Counted from the stretch's first letter, positions 53,543-62,697 are shown. The stretch: 64,000 nucleotides of DNA from Rummeliibacillus pycnus_B (GCF_050459865.1 NZ_JBCMNM010000017.1:106734-170733); one strand, 5' to 3'. Notes: generated by a model from the letters alone, not told the origin. Numbers and translations: made by a program.

Positions 53543-53863
53543 ATGTCTTGGATTCTTCTTCTTATCGCCGGTTTAGCTGAAATTGGTAGTGTCGTAAGCC
53601 TTAAGAAAGCTAATGGATTTACAAAATGGCTCCCTTCAATATCCTGTCTTTTTTTTGGAAGCTTAAGCTTTTATTTTCTTTCACTTTCATTAAAAACACT
53701 TCCCATAGGGCCAGCATACGCAATTTGGACAGCCATTGGCTCTGTAGGAAGTGTACTATTTGGAATGATTTTTTTCCAAGAATCTAGAGATAGAAAAAGA
53801 ATTGCTTTAATCATTTGCATTCTAATTGGAGCAATTGGTGTTAAAATAACCTCAGGACATTAA
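53543..53863 (+). CDS. ykkD: SMR-family efflux subunit, YkkD-like
   Basis: 106 residues from the ATG, with E13 in AGLAEIGSVVSLKK and LPIGPAYAIWTAIGSVG. The start is uncertain. AGGAGG abuts this ATG directly, whereas an in-frame GTG at 53531 overlaps the first gene's end and has AAAGG before it. Homologues usually start M-x-W, which favours the ATG. It pairs with the first subunit in opposite membrane orientation. Confidence 0.82.
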   Translation: MSWILLLIAGLAEIGSVVSLKKANGFTKWLPSISCLFFGSLSFYFLSLSLKTLPIGPAYAIWTAIGSVGSVLFGMIFFQESRDRKRIALIICILIGAIGVKITSGH

Positions 53864-53907
53864 AACCATTAGGACCCGTCGAATTCCAATATAAAAGGAG
53901 AAAAGTG

Positions 53908-55263
53908 ATGAGTGCATTTCAGATAGATGGAAAAACAGTAGAAGATTTGAAAAAAGAGTATCCTTTACTGAAAGAGTTAATAGCAACAAAGGAAATATTT
54001 TGGACAAATCCTAAATATGAATTGTTTCAAAATGGAATGAGGAAAACAAAGCTGAATGAAATAGATGTAAAAGAGGCGGAGGAGAGATTAGTACGATTCG
54101 CTCCTTACATTGCTAAAGTCTTTCCAGAAACAAATAAGTCTAATGGAATTATTGAATCTCCAATCGTTAAAATTCCATCGATGAAACAACATTTAGAACA
54201 AGTTCATAATCTTCAAATACCAGGGGAATTTTTACTAAAATGCGATAGCCATCTTCCTATTTCTGGCTCTATTAAAGCAAGAGGTGGTATTTATGAAGTT
54301 CTAAAACATGCAGAAAAATTACTTCTAGAAAAAGAAATGCTTACGATGAAAGATGATTATTCTATAATTGATAATGAGAAATACAGAAACTTCTTATCGC
54401 AATACTCCATTGCAGTGGGATCAACAGGTAATTTAGGACTGAGCATTGGAATAATGAGTGCAAAAATGGGCTTTAGCGTAACAGTTCATATGTCAGCAGA
54501 TGCAAAGAAATGGAAAAAGGATCTCCTTAGAAGCAAAGGAGTAACCGTGATTGAATATAAGGAAGATTATAGTCAGGCAGTAGAAGAAGGCCGAAAGCAC
54601 GCAAATAGTCAGCCAAACTGCTACTTCATTGATGATGAAAATTCTAGCGACTTATTTTTAGGCTATGCTGTGGCTGCTTCACGTTTACAAAACCAGCTAA
54701 TGGAAATGAACATTACAGTTGATGAGGACCATCCATTATTTGTTTACCTTCCATGTGGAGTTGGTGGAGGGCCAGGCGGAGTAGCGTTCGGCTTAAAATT
54801 AGCTTATAAAGATAATGTCCACTGTTTCTTTGCGGAACCGACCCATTCGCCATGTATGTTACTTGGATTAGTAACAGGATTACACGATAAAGTTTCTGTT
54901 CAGGATATTGGCATAGACAACCTAACAGCAGCAGACGGACTTGCTGTGGGAAGACCATCCGGATTTGTCGGTCAAACAATCGAACCATTTTTAAGCGGTT
55001 GTTATACGGTGAGTGATGATGATATGTATAAACTGCTTAGTGCGATGATCGATTCAGAAAATATTCGCCTTGAGCCATCAGCACTTACGAGTGTGTTTGG
55101 CCCAATCCAATTACTTAAAGAAAAATCAGGACAAGAATATATAAAGCAACAAAATTTAGATGACAAAATGAAAAATGCTACACACATTATGTGGGCTACA
55201 GGAGGTAGTATGGTGCCTATAGAAGTGATGGAAGAGTATTATAAAAAGGGATTGGAATGTTGA
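53908..55263 (+). CDS. dsdA: D-serine ammonia-lyase
   Basis: 451 residues. The PLP lysine is K123 in LPISGSIKARGGIYE. The phosphate-binding loop is PCGVGGGPGGVAFG and STGNLGLSIG follows the substrate region. It converts D-serine to pyruvate and ammonia. ATG at 53908 has AAAGGAG seven bases upstream; a GTG three bases earlier is possible. It starts 44 bp after the SMR pair with no terminator between, so it may be co-transcribed. No DsdC or D-serine permease lies beside it. Confidence 0.92.
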   Translation: MSAFQIDGKTVEDLKKEYPLLKELIATKEIFWTNPKYELFQNGMRKTKLNEIDVKEAEERLVRFAPYIAKVFPETNKSNGIIESPIVKIPSMKQHLEQVHNLQIPGEFLLKCDSHLPISGSIKARGGIYEVLKHAEKLLLEKEMLTMKDDYSIIDNEKYRNFLSQYSIAVGSTGNLGLSIGIMSAKMGFSVTVHMSADAKKWKKDLLRSKGVTVIEYKEDYSQAVEEGRKHANSQPNCYFIDDENSSDLFLGYAVAASRLQNQLMEMNITVDEDHPLFVYLPCGVGGGPGGVAFGLKLAYKDNVHCFFAEPTHSPCMLLGLVTGLHDKVSVQDIGIDNLTAADGLAVGRPSGFVGQTIEPFLSGCYTVSDDDMYKLLSAMIDSENIRLEPSALTSVFGPIQLLKEKSGQEYIKQQNLDDKMKNATHIMWATGGSMVPIEVMEEYYKKGLEC

Positions 55264-55416
55264 GAAACAAATTTATTTTTTCTATACAGAAATAAGTCAC
55301 ATCCTTTATAATTAGACATTACCCGTATACATTTTCAACTATGACAAAATCATAGTGCATACTTTAACTAACGTGAATAATATCCGCAATCAATGCTTAA
55401 ATCCAATACGAAAAAC

Positions 55417-55461
55417 ATAAAAGGCCCTAACATATCACCATAATATGTTAGGGCCTTTATT
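55417..55461. terminator. strong terminator after dsdA
   Basis: AAAGGCCCTAACATAT pairs with ATATGTTAGGGCCTTT, 16 perfect pairs around CACCATA. The stretch 55264-55416 shows no gene. Confidence 0.88.
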
Positions 55462-55488
55462 TAAAAAAACTTGTATAGCTATCTAGGT

Positions 55489-55608
55489 TGATGAGGAATT
55501 AGCGTAGACTCCTGCGGGAAAGCGAGAAAGGTGAGACCCACAGTGAACGAAGTGAGCGAGGAGGCTCAACGCTCGCCCGCGGAAAGCGAAGCTAATTCCA
55601 CATCATGC
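55489..55608. repeat. structured intergenic repeat, copy 2
   Basis: Same family as the element at 21999. The shared core is GACTCCTGCGGGAAA (55507-55521) and GCCCGCGGAAAGCG near the right end. The outer stem here is GGAATTAGC (55495-55503) with GCTAATTCC (55591-55599). This sequence differs completely from the outer stem of copy 1 but is equally self-complementary. Confidence 0.85.
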
Positions 55609-55679
55609 AGCAAACAGATTAATATTATTCATATTTGTATTTTGCTTTATGAAATTGATTCTATATATCTTTACAATTA

Positions 55680-55726
55680 AAAAAGCAGTTGGAAGAAAAG
55701 ATATTCTCTCATCCAACTACTTCTTT
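55680..55726 (-). terminator. terminator for the symporter operon
   Basis: On the minus strand AAGTAGTTGGA pairs with TCCAACTGCTT (one mismatch), followed by a T run. Confidence 0.75.
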
Positions 55727-55747
55727 ATTGTTATTGAAAAGCAAATT

Positions 55748-57280
55748 TTATAAGTTAGGTTTTAAACCTGTATTTGCTTTAACTTCAACTTCAGCATATT
55801 TTTTAGCATCAGATTTTTGACCAACAAGTGAACCAATAAAGCCTGCTAAGAAACCAAGTGGTACAGATACAATCGCAGGATTTGTAAGAGGGAATAATGG
55901 TGTACCTGTTAGAATTGCGGCACCATCTGGATTCCAAATGTTAGGGCTTAATGATACAAGTACTAAAGCTGAAACTAAACCTGTTACCATTGCAGATACT
56001 GCACCAGTTGTATTGAATTTTTTGTAATAGATTGTATAGATGATTACTGGTAAGTTTGCACTTGCTGCGATACAGAATGCAAGTGATACTAAGAATGCTA
56101 CGTTTAAAGTTTGAGCACCTAGAGCAAGTAAGATTGAGAATACTGATACACCAATTGATGCAAAGCGAGCAGCTTTCATTTGTTGCTTTTCAGTAACATT
56201 ACCTTTTTTGATAATTTGTCCATAAATATCGTGAGCGAATGCAGATGCACCTGATAGTACTAAACCAGCAACTACTGCAAGAATTGTTGCGAATGCAACA
56301 GCACACACAAATGACATTAGTAAGTCGCCGCCTAAAGCTTCAGCAAGTAGGGGAGCAGCCATGTTACCAGCAGGGTTTGCAGCAACAATTTTCTCAGCTC
56401 CAACAAATTTTGCAGCACCGAATCCTAAGAAAATAGTTAAGATGTAGAAGATACCTACAATCCAAGTTGCAGTAACTACTGAACTACGAGCTGTTTTTGC
56501 ATCTTTTACTGTGAAGAAACGCATTAAGATATGAGGAAGACCTGCAGTACCTAATACCAATGCGATCATCATTGATAAAGTATCAACACCATTAGAATAT
56601 TTTACGCCAGCATTTAAGTATGCTTCTCCATGAGGAGTTGCTGTTTTAACTGATGAGAACATTTCTAAAATATTGAAATTGAATTTCATTAATACAAGGA
56701 ATGAGATAATGACAGTACCAATCATTAATAACACAGCTTTAATAATTTGTACCCAACTTGTTGCAGCCATACCACCCCAAAGAACATAGATAGTCATCAT
56801 GATACCAACAAGTAAAACTGCTACCCAATAATCAATACCTAATAATAATTGAATAAGTGCGCCTGCACCAACTAACTGTGCAATCATGTAGAACAATACA
56901 ATTACAATTGTACTAACAGCTGCTGTTCCACGAACTTTTTTCTGATCAAAACGAGCAGTAATCATATCTGCTAAAGTATAACGACCAAGATTTCGTAATG
57001 GTTCAGCAACAATATATAAAACTACTAAGTAAGCAACTAAATAACCAATACTATAGAAGAAACCATCAAATCCAAATAGAGCAATTGCACCAGCGATACC
57101 TAAGAATGAGGCTGCTGATAGGTAGTCACCAGCAATAGCAATACCATTTTGCCAACCAGTAAGTCCACCACCTGCAGTATAGAATTCACTTGCAGAATTA
57201 GTTCGTTTTGATGCAATGTAAGTTACAACTAATGTTAAACCTACGATTGATACGAAGAATATAATCCCCATTGTGCTCAT
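55748..57280 (-). CDS. ywcA: sodium:solute symporter, acetate/ActP (YwcA) type
   Basis: 510 residues with about 13 TM segments. AGGGLTGWQNGIAIAGDYLS, AASFLGIAGAIALFG and GLVLSGASAFAHDIYG are typical of SSS-family cation-acetate symporters. Imports short monocarboxylates with Na+. It overlaps the DUF485 gene (TAATG), an arrangement conserved from ywcB-ywcA to yjcH-actP. A cre-like palindrome lies in the leader, suggesting carbon catabolite control. Confidence 0.9.
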   Translation of the reverse strand: MSTMGIIFFVSIVGLTLVVTYIASKRTNSASEFYTAGGGLTGWQNGIAIAGDYLSAASFLGIAGAIALFGFDGFFYSIGYLVAYLVVLYIVAEPLRNLGRYTLADMITARFDQKKVRGTAAVSTIVIVLFYMIAQLVGAGALIQLLLGIDYWVAVLLVGIMMTIYVLWGGMAATSWVQIIKAVLLMIGTVIISFLVLMKFNFNILEMFSSVKTATPHGEAYLNAGVKYSNGVDTLSMMIALVLGTAGLPHILMRFFTVKDAKTARSSVVTATWIVGIFYILTIFLGFGAAKFVGAEKIVAANPAGNMAAPLLAEALGGDLLMSFVCAVAFATILAVVAGLVLSGASAFAHDIYGQIIKKGNVTEKQQMKAARFASIGVSVFSILLALGAQTLNVAFLVSLAFCIAASANLPVIIYTIYYKKFNTTGAVSAMVTGLVSALVLVSLSPNIWNPDGAAILTGTPLFPLTNPAIVSVPLGFLAGFIGSLVGQKSDAKKYAEVEVKANTGLKPNL

Positions 57281-57681
57281 TAATATCCACCATCCTTAGC
57301 CTTTTCAACGATTTTATTTGCATCTTCATCAAATGAATTTGCTTTTTTAACATAAGTCATACATAATACCCATGTCATGATGAATAGGCCAAGTGAATAA
57401 AGCCATACCCATGTGATATCTCCAATTGCTTTTCCATCTAAAACTGAAGTAAATGAAGTTAAAATAGGAAGTAAAATATAAAGTCCTAAAAATAAAATGG
57501 AAATAGGTAAAATAAATCCGCTTTTCTTTTTTACAAGCGCTTTAAATTCAGAACTTTCAGAAATTGATACATACTCTTCTGGAGTATAATCTTTTTTCGG
57601 CCCTTTACCCGATTGCCTTGTAGCTTTCTCTTGTCCCAAAGCATGATCTTTTTGTAACGTATTTGATAGATCTTGACTCAT
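57280..57681 (-). CDS. ywcB: DUF485 membrane protein, symporter partner
   Basis: 133 residues from the ATG seven bases after AAGGGGG. The frame is open 45 bases further upstream, but without a ribosome site. The N-terminus is soluble and charged, then PEEYVSISESSEFKALVKKK leads into two TM segments (about 67-90 and 100-120). DUF485 proteins accompany ActP-type symporters and are thought to modulate them. Confidence 0.88.
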   Translation of the reverse strand: MSQDLSNTLQKDHALGQEKATRQSGKGPKKDYTPEEYVSISESSEFKALVKKKSGFILPISILFLGLYILLPILTSFTSVLDGKAIGDITWVWLYSLGLFIMTWVLCMTYVKKANSFDEDANKIVEKAKDGGY

Positions 57682-57709
57682 ATCAAATCCCCCTTTGTTT
57701 ATTCGTGAC

Positions 57710-57727
57710 TTTGGAAGTGCTTCCAAA
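57710..57727 (-). promoter_or_regulatory. cre-like palindrome in the ywcB-ywcA leader
   Basis: TTTGGAAGTGCTTCCAAA is an 8+8-bp inverted repeat. Read on the minus strand it fits the CcpA consensus WTGNAANCGNWNNCW at all but one position. It lies about 5-20 bases after the predicted transcription start, where CcpA would block elongation. Confidence 0.5.
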
Positions 57728-57738
57728 TCCTTAAAATA

Positions 57739-57767
57739 ATAATATTCAAATTTGACGAAAATAGCAA
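57739..57767 (-). promoter_or_regulatory. sigma-A promoter of ywcB-ywcA
   Basis: Minus strand TTGCTA (57767-57762), a 17-bp spacer and TATTAT (57744-57739), just upstream of the cre-like site. Confidence 0.6.
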
Positions 57768-57827
57768 CGTTTTTTTAGAAAAAATAATTATTTTTCTATT
57801 TTATGTATATTTTTTTCTTCTTAAAGT

Positions 57828-57869
57828 AAAAAATCCATCATCCGAGAAAGCTGGGGATGATGGATTTGA
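57828..57869 (-). terminator. terminator of the MATE gene
   Basis: AAATCCATCATCC pairs with GGATGATGGATTT, and on the minus strand is followed by TTTTTT. Confidence 0.82.
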
Positions 57870-57967
57870 TGCAAAAAGTCTTGTTTTTCTAAACAATCTG
57901 TATAAGTTAAAAAAATTGTATAATATTTTAGCTTAAAAAGCAATATATTGTTTTATCGAGAAAATAG

Positions 57968-59332
57968 TTAATTTACTGTAGAATGATTTTCATCGACGAC
58001 AATAGATTCCAACGTATTAGATGACCATTTATAAATAATAATACCTATTGTCGTAATTCCTTCAGCTATAGGAAACGCTAACCAAATGTAATTACTATTT
58101 AACATTGAAGGTAGAATATAAAGCAATGGTAAGAAAAGTACTAAACTTCTCATCACGATAATCAGCATGGATAATCTTATCTGTTTGATCGCTTGATAAT
58201 ATTCTGCGTGTATTAAATTAAAGCTTAAAAACAAATAACCAATGAAAAATAAGTCAATACCATTTTTGGTAAATTCAATTACTTCGGGATCAGTAACACC
58301 AAATAAAGCTATTAGCGGTTTTGATAGGAACCAACCTATTAGTAAAATACTCCCGCCAAATATCATTCCTGTTTTTATCCCTAATTTTAAAACTTGTTGC
58401 AATCGTTCTTTTAATTTCGCGCCATAATTAAAGCTTACGATTGGTTGAATTGCTGCACCTATTCCAATGAAAATCATAATAAAAACAGCGTGTAAATAGT
58501 TTACAATAGCATAAGAAGTAACACCGATTTCACCTACAAAATGACTAAAAGTAATATTATACCCAACAACTACAATCGCAGCTGATCCTTCTGTTATAAA
58601 GCTTGGAGAACCTATCTTAAGTATTTCTGAACAAGTTTTCATTTCAAAATGTAACTTGGTAAACTTTAAATTGCTCTTCTTATTGAAGAAATGGATAATT
58701 AATACGAGTAAACCTACAACCGTCGATAGAGCAGTTGCATAAGCTGCACCTTTCACACCCAAACCCATTCGAAAAACAAAAATATAATTCAGGATAATAT
58801 TCAATATGGATGTTGTGATTAATCCGATCATCGCTAATTTTGGATTACCATCATTACGGACAAAAATACTTAAGATATTTTCTAATACATAAAAAATCCC
58901 GAATAATAAAATTACATGTAAATAATCTTCAACATACGGAAGAACTTTTGTACTTGCACCAAACAAATAAGCAATTTGTTCCTGCTTCCATAAAGAAAGC
59001 ACGATCAAAACACCAACAATTATAATTGTCATCATCACACTCTGGGTAAAAATTGATCTCGCTTTGTCAAAATTGCCTTTTCCCATTTCAATTGAGTATA
59101 GAGTCGCGCCCCCCATTCCTATCCATAAGGATACAGAAAGTAAAATGGAGAAAATAGGAACCGCAATATTCACACCAGCAAGAGCTAAAGATCCTACTCC
59201 ATTACTAACGAAAATTCCATCAACCAATACATTGACAGCCATTAAGACCATACCTAATAATGATGGAAATAAATATGATTTAAACAATTTGTTAATAGGT
59301 GTTTCTTGTAATTTTAATGTTGTTTCACTCAT
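57968..59332 (-). CDS. MATE-family multidrug/Na+ antiporter
   Basis: 454 residues from the second of two adjacent ATGs, six bases after AAGGAG. Twelve TM segments in two homologous halves, e.g. GMVLMAVNVLVDGIFVSNGV in the first. It resembles MepA-like exporters of cationic compounds. Expression is probably set by the divergent MerR regulator, through a promoter with a 19-bp spacer. Substrate unknown. Confidence 0.9.
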   Translation of the reverse strand: MSETTLKLQETPINKLFKSYLFPSLLGMVLMAVNVLVDGIFVSNGVGSLALAGVNIAVPIFSILLSVSLWIGMGGATLYSIEMGKGNFDKARSIFTQSVMMTIIIVGVLIVLSLWKQEQIAYLFGASTKVLPYVEDYLHVILLFGIFYVLENILSIFVRNDGNPKLAMIGLITTSILNIILNYIFVFRMGLGVKGAAYATALSTVVGLLVLIIHFFNKKSNLKFTKLHFEMKTCSEILKIGSPSFITEGSAAIVVVGYNITFSHFVGEIGVTSYAIVNYLHAVFIMIFIGIGAAIQPIVSFNYGAKLKERLQQVLKLGIKTGMIFGGSILLIGWFLSKPLIALFGVTDPEVIEFTKNGIDLFFIGYLFLSFNLIHAEYYQAIKQIRLSMLIIVMRSLVLFLPLLYILPSMLNSNYIWLAFPIAEGITTIGIIIYKWSSNTLESIVVDENHSTVN

Positions 59333-59393
59333 CATGTTCTCCTTCTCGGAGCAACACTTCCTTTCTTTTTTATACAATTTATGTTCTAATTAA

Positions 59394-59424
59394 ATTCTAA
59401 AGTATACGGTAACCATACAGTCAA
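59394..59424 (-). promoter_or_regulatory. MerR-type promoter/operator of the MATE gene
   Basis: Minus strand TTGACT (59424-59419) and TAGAAT (59399-59394) are separated by 19 bp, too long for normal sigma-A use and diagnostic of MerR activation. The spacer contains the dyad GTATACGGTAACCATAC (59402-59418). The regulator gene starts 41 bp away on the other strand. Confidence 0.85.
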
Positions 59425-59465
59425 TATATAAACGTCTAAATAAAAAAATAATTGAGGTGAAAACA

Positions 59466-60293
59466 ATGACAGAATTTTTACATAAGTACTTTACAACTGG
59501 AGAATTCGCGAAAATTTGCCATGTAAAAAAACAAACATTATTTCACTATGATGAAATTGGTTTACTTCAACCAGAGATTAAACTTGAAAATGGCTATCGA
59601 TACTATTCTTATCAACAATACGAAATTTTCATCGTCATTGAATTACTAAAAGATTTGAACATGCCTTTAAAAGAGATACGAAATTTTTTAAGAAATAAAA
59701 CCCCTGATGAAGCAGTTCATTTATTACAAAATCAATTGATACAGATTGACAATAAAATACAAAAATTAAATCATACTAAAACAATTGTCAAAACAAAAAT
59801 GCAAAATATTAAAGAAGCTATGAAAGTGAATCTTGAAAGCATTTCAATAGAAGAAATTGATGCATCAATTCTACTTATAAGCACCAACATATTAAATGCA
59901 TCAGATAAGGAATACTTAAATGCAGTTACCGATTTTATAGATCTTTGCAACAACAATGAATTATATACAGGTCACCCAATTGGAGCCATTCTTTCGAAAG
60001 ATCAAATGACCAAAAAACAATTTGGTAATTATAGTTATCTCTATACAATGATGCCCCAAGATTTTTTTAGTTCTTCAAAAATTGTGAAACCTGCCGGAAC
60101 CTATGTGATTGGGTATCATAAAGGGGATGATGAAAATATTGAATCATCTTATATTAAAATTTTTGAATTTATCGAACTACATCATTTAAAAATGAAAGAC
60201 TATTCATATGAGGAATATATTTTAGATGAAATTTCAGTTAATGGGGAAGAGAATTATGCTACCAAAATCATGATTCAAGTCGAAAGTGATTAA
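59466..60293 (+). CDS. MerR-family regulator with GyrI-like effector domain
   Basis: 275 residues from the ATG six bases after GAGGTG; an in-frame GTG at 59457 lies in that site. The winged helix is YFTTGEFAKICHVKKQTLFH, then YDEIGLLQPE, followed by a coiled-coil dimerisation helix (about 80-120). The C-terminal 155 residues look like the BmrR/GyrI drug-binding domain. It should twist the 19-bp-spaced promoter to activate the MATE exporter when ligand is bound. Confidence 0.88.
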   Translation: MTEFLHKYFTTGEFAKICHVKKQTLFHYDEIGLLQPEIKLENGYRYYSYQQYEIFIVIELLKDLNMPLKEIRNFLRNKTPDEAVHLLQNQLIQIDNKIQKLNHTKTIVKTKMQNIKEAMKVNLESISIEEIDASILLISTNILNASDKEYLNAVTDFIDLCNNNELYTGHPIGAILSKDQMTKKQFGNYSYLYTMMPQDFFSSSKIVKPAGTYVIGYHKGDDENIESSYIKIFEFIELHHLKMKDYSYEEYILDEISVNGEENYATKIMIQVESD

Positions 60294-60509
60294 AATTAGT
60301 CTTCAATGTATAGAACTCTGCTTTAGTTAGCGTTAATTCTAATTAAATCGTATATTTTCTGTTATTTTTAGAATTCGAGAAATAACGACATTTTAAAGCG
60401 GATTTCGTATAGTTGTCCTTGGAAGTTCAAATTTAGACATTATGAAATATATACTCTACAGTTTAAAATTTGCTCTCTACTTGTTAGAAAATTAACCGAA
60501 TTTAAAGCA

Positions 60510-60551
60510 ATCAAAAAAGACTCGTTTTTCAACATTAACGAGTCTTTTTTG
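60510..60551. terminator. bidirectional terminator
   Basis: AAAAAAGACTCGT pairs with ACGAGTCTTTTTT around a 12-base loop, between convergent genes. 60294-60509 shows no gene. Confidence 0.87.
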
Positions 60552-60569
60552 ATGCACTATCAACTTGAA

Positions 60570-61010
60570 TTATTTAACTTTTTCAACCTTTATTTCAAAA
60601 CTTACATAAGGCTTTTGATCAATCGTAACATTAATTTTCCATAGACCTTCTTGACCGAACCCTAGTTTTACAGGGTTTATACCCCAATTCGTGAATTCTC
60701 CAATTTCAATTGTTTCCCCAGTATCCTTCTTAGTAGCTGTCATTTTAAGATTTTTATCTAGTAAATCTTTAGAATCATCTAATATATATATAGTGTAAAG
60801 TCTGCCTTGATTAGCAGGGAAGTCCGGTTCAATTGGTTCTCCATTTTCCCTTAAAAATCCAATTTTCCCTGGTACTCCATTTAAAGTTAAATTACCATGT
60901 TTAAAAGTTGACGATTCAGTGTAATTTGATTGATCCTCTTGAGAACACCCCAATAATACTGCACTTAATAGAAACAAAAAGAGGATGACTATAATTTTGT
61001 TTTTAAACAT
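60570..61010 (-). CDS. lipoprotein of unknown function
   Basis: 146 residues from MFKNKIIV, with GGAGAGTG upstream. The frame is open 24 bases further, but without a ribosome site. The signal ends in LLGC with Cys at about 22. The mature part is a small beta-sandwich-like domain with GEPIEPDFPANQGRLYTIYI and GFGQEGLWKINV, recalling DUF4871-type lipoproteins. Function unknown; a single gene. Confidence 0.7.
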   Translation of the reverse strand: MFKNKIIVILFLFLLSAVLLGCSQEDQSNYTESSTFKHGNLTLNGVPGKIGFLRENGEPIEPDFPANQGRLYTIYILDDSKDLLDKNLKMTATKKDTGETIEIGEFTNWGINPVKLGFGQEGLWKINVTIDQKPYVSFEIKVEKVK

Positions 61011-61202
61011 AAGATATTCACTCTCCATTTTCATTCAGATCTTTTCAGCCTTACTCATTAGTTGAACTATATGCAAAGTATTTCATTCATATCATTCCAT
61101 TTAAGATATATATAACTCTTTTGGTACGAATAAATCACACGTTTGTAAAAGAAGGTTTTATCGATTTCATTTCTGGTGAGTAAAACAAAGAGGCTAGAAT
61201 TC

Positions 61203-61246
61203 ATTAAAAAAAGGTTCCCAAATGTATATTTGGGAACCTTTTTTAT
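61203..61246. terminator. perfect bidirectional terminator
   Basis: AAAAAAGGTTCCCAAAT pairs with ATTTGGGAACCTTTTTT around GTAT. It lies 33 bp before the recombinase start, insulating that gene. Confidence 0.88.
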
Positions 61247-61278
61247 GATAAAATAATTGTAATTGAGGTGAATTACAT

Positions 61279-62229
61279 ATGAATCAACAAAAACCAAAGA
61301 TTTTACGTGATTTTCTTATTTATTTGACAGCCATTAAAGGGAAGTCAAAACGAACAAGAGATGAGTACGATTATGATTTATCGTTATTTATAAAATTTAT
61401 AACAGTTGTACAACATGACTTAGATATTAATCATCTTGAAGAAGTTGATATACAAAATATAACTTCTGATTTTTTTAAGGAAATCTCTTTAGAAGATATG
61501 TATTTGTTTTTGGAGTATTGTGAAGAACGTCGGAATAACTCTGCTTTTACTAGAGCTCGAAAAGTCGCTACATTGAAATCTTTTTTTAAATACTTAAAAT
61601 CAAAACGACATATAATAGAAGAAAATCCTGCAGAAGATCTTGAAACGCCAAAAGTAAGTAAAAGACAACCTATCTATTTAAGTTTTGATGAAGCAAAAAC
61701 TTTTATGACAGGGATTCAATCGAAGACACATTATGATCGTGACTATTGCATGATGACCTTTTTCTTAAATTTAGGTATTCGAGTTAGTGAACTATGTAAT
61801 TTGAATTTAGATTCAATTCAAGAACGATTTATGACTGTAAGAGGAAAAGGGGATAAAGAGAGAACTGTTTATCTGAATGATGCATGTATTTCTACATTAA
61901 ATGTATATTTAGATAATGAAAGACCACTTATTAAGAATCCAACAAACAATCAAGCGTTATTCCTTTCTCAGAAAGGAACTCGATTAACAAGACAACGAGT
62001 GGCTAAAATCGTTAAGGAAATTAATTATTCATCTGGTTTGGAAAAGAAGAAACTATCTCCACATAAACTTAGACACACATCAGCAACTATGATGTATAAA
62101 AGTGGTGCAGATATACGTAGCCTTCAACAAATACTAGGACATTCGAATGTCTCAACAACGCAAATTTATACGCATGTGGAAAATAAAGAAATTCAAAAAG
62201 TAATTGAGAATAATCCATTTAATATTTAA
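61279..62229 (+). CDS. tyrosine recombinase (XerC/XerD-like)
   Basis: 316 residues. N-terminal SAM-like core-binding domain (about 1-125). The catalytic set is complete: R168 (GIRVSEL), K190 (RGKGDKER), H262 and R265 (HKLRHTS), H288 (LGHSN) and Y297 (QIYTHV). Length and motifs resemble Xer recombinases, but its monocistronic setting differs from codV or ripX loci. It could be a third Xer or a small-element integrase. A 23-bp sequence just after its stop recurs at the window end. Confidence 0.9.
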   Translation: MNQQKPKILRDFLIYLTAIKGKSKRTRDEYDYDLSLFIKFITVVQHDLDINHLEEVDIQNITSDFFKEISLEDMYLFLEYCEERRNNSAFTRARKVATLKSFFKYLKSKRHIIEENPAEDLETPKVSKRQPIYLSFDEAKTFMTGIQSKTHYDRDYCMMTFFLNLGIRVSELCNLNLDSIQERFMTVRGKGDKERTVYLNDACISTLNVYLDNERPLIKNPTNNQALFLSQKGTRLTRQRVAKIVKEINYSSGLEKKKLSPHKLRHTSATMMYKSGADIRSLQQILGHSNVSTTQIYTHVENKEIQKVIENNPFNI

Positions 62230-62232
62230 AAC

Positions 62233-62255
62233 AAAATAATTTTATTATGTAAACT
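62233..62255 (+). repeat. 23-bp direct repeat, copy 1
   Basis: Starts 4 bp after the recombinase stop. Identical over 23 bases to 63978-64000. The central part reads ATAATTTTATTATGTAAACT. Confidence 0.8.
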
Positions 62256-62301
62256 AATTGTAGGAATTTATATAAAGAAATATTAGTTGAGGAGAGGATA
62301 T

Positions 62302-62697
62302 ATGAAAAGTGTAATTTATGGTATTTGTATGATTTCTTACCTTATTGGCTTACTATTATTAGTAAATATTCTATTTGATTTTCAAAATACAACTTTGAAT
62401 AATACCTATTACTCAGTGCTTTTTCCATTTTGTGGACTATTTCTTATTGGCTTCTATTTCTCTTTATTAAAACTATTTAAAAAGGTTCATGAATCAAATC
62501 TTAAAGTTAAAATTAGCAAAGCAAATAAGCTGTTTGGTCTACTAATAGGTATAATATTTTTATTAATGTTAACTATTAAGTTTAGCTTTAACCCATTTAA
62601 TTTTATGGTAATAATCGCATTTATAGGATATGGCATTTCATTATTCTCAGGTTATCAATTGATTAAAGTAGAAAAAGTAAAAGCTAACTCAAATTAA
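62302..62697 (+). CDS. four-TM membrane protein, unknown
   Basis: 131 residues from the ATG just after GAGGAGAGG; an in-frame TTG at 62287 would lie before that site. Four hydrophobic segments (about 5-24, 40-58, 79-96, 100-120). No family recognised. It sits between the recombinase and a convergent PTS gene. Its stop codon lies inside the terminator stem. Confidence 0.65.
   Translation: MKSVIYGICMISYLIGLLLLVNILFDFQNTTLNNTYYSVLFPFCGLFLIGFYFSLLKLFKKVHESNLKVKISKANKLFGLLIGIIFLLMLTIKFSFNPFNFMVIIAFIGYGISLFSGYQLIKVEKVKANSN

Noticed and set aside
61067..61297. 76-codon minus-strand ORF before the recombinase
   Set aside because: It runs straight through a perfect terminator hairpin and overlaps the recombinase start; no ribosome site or family.
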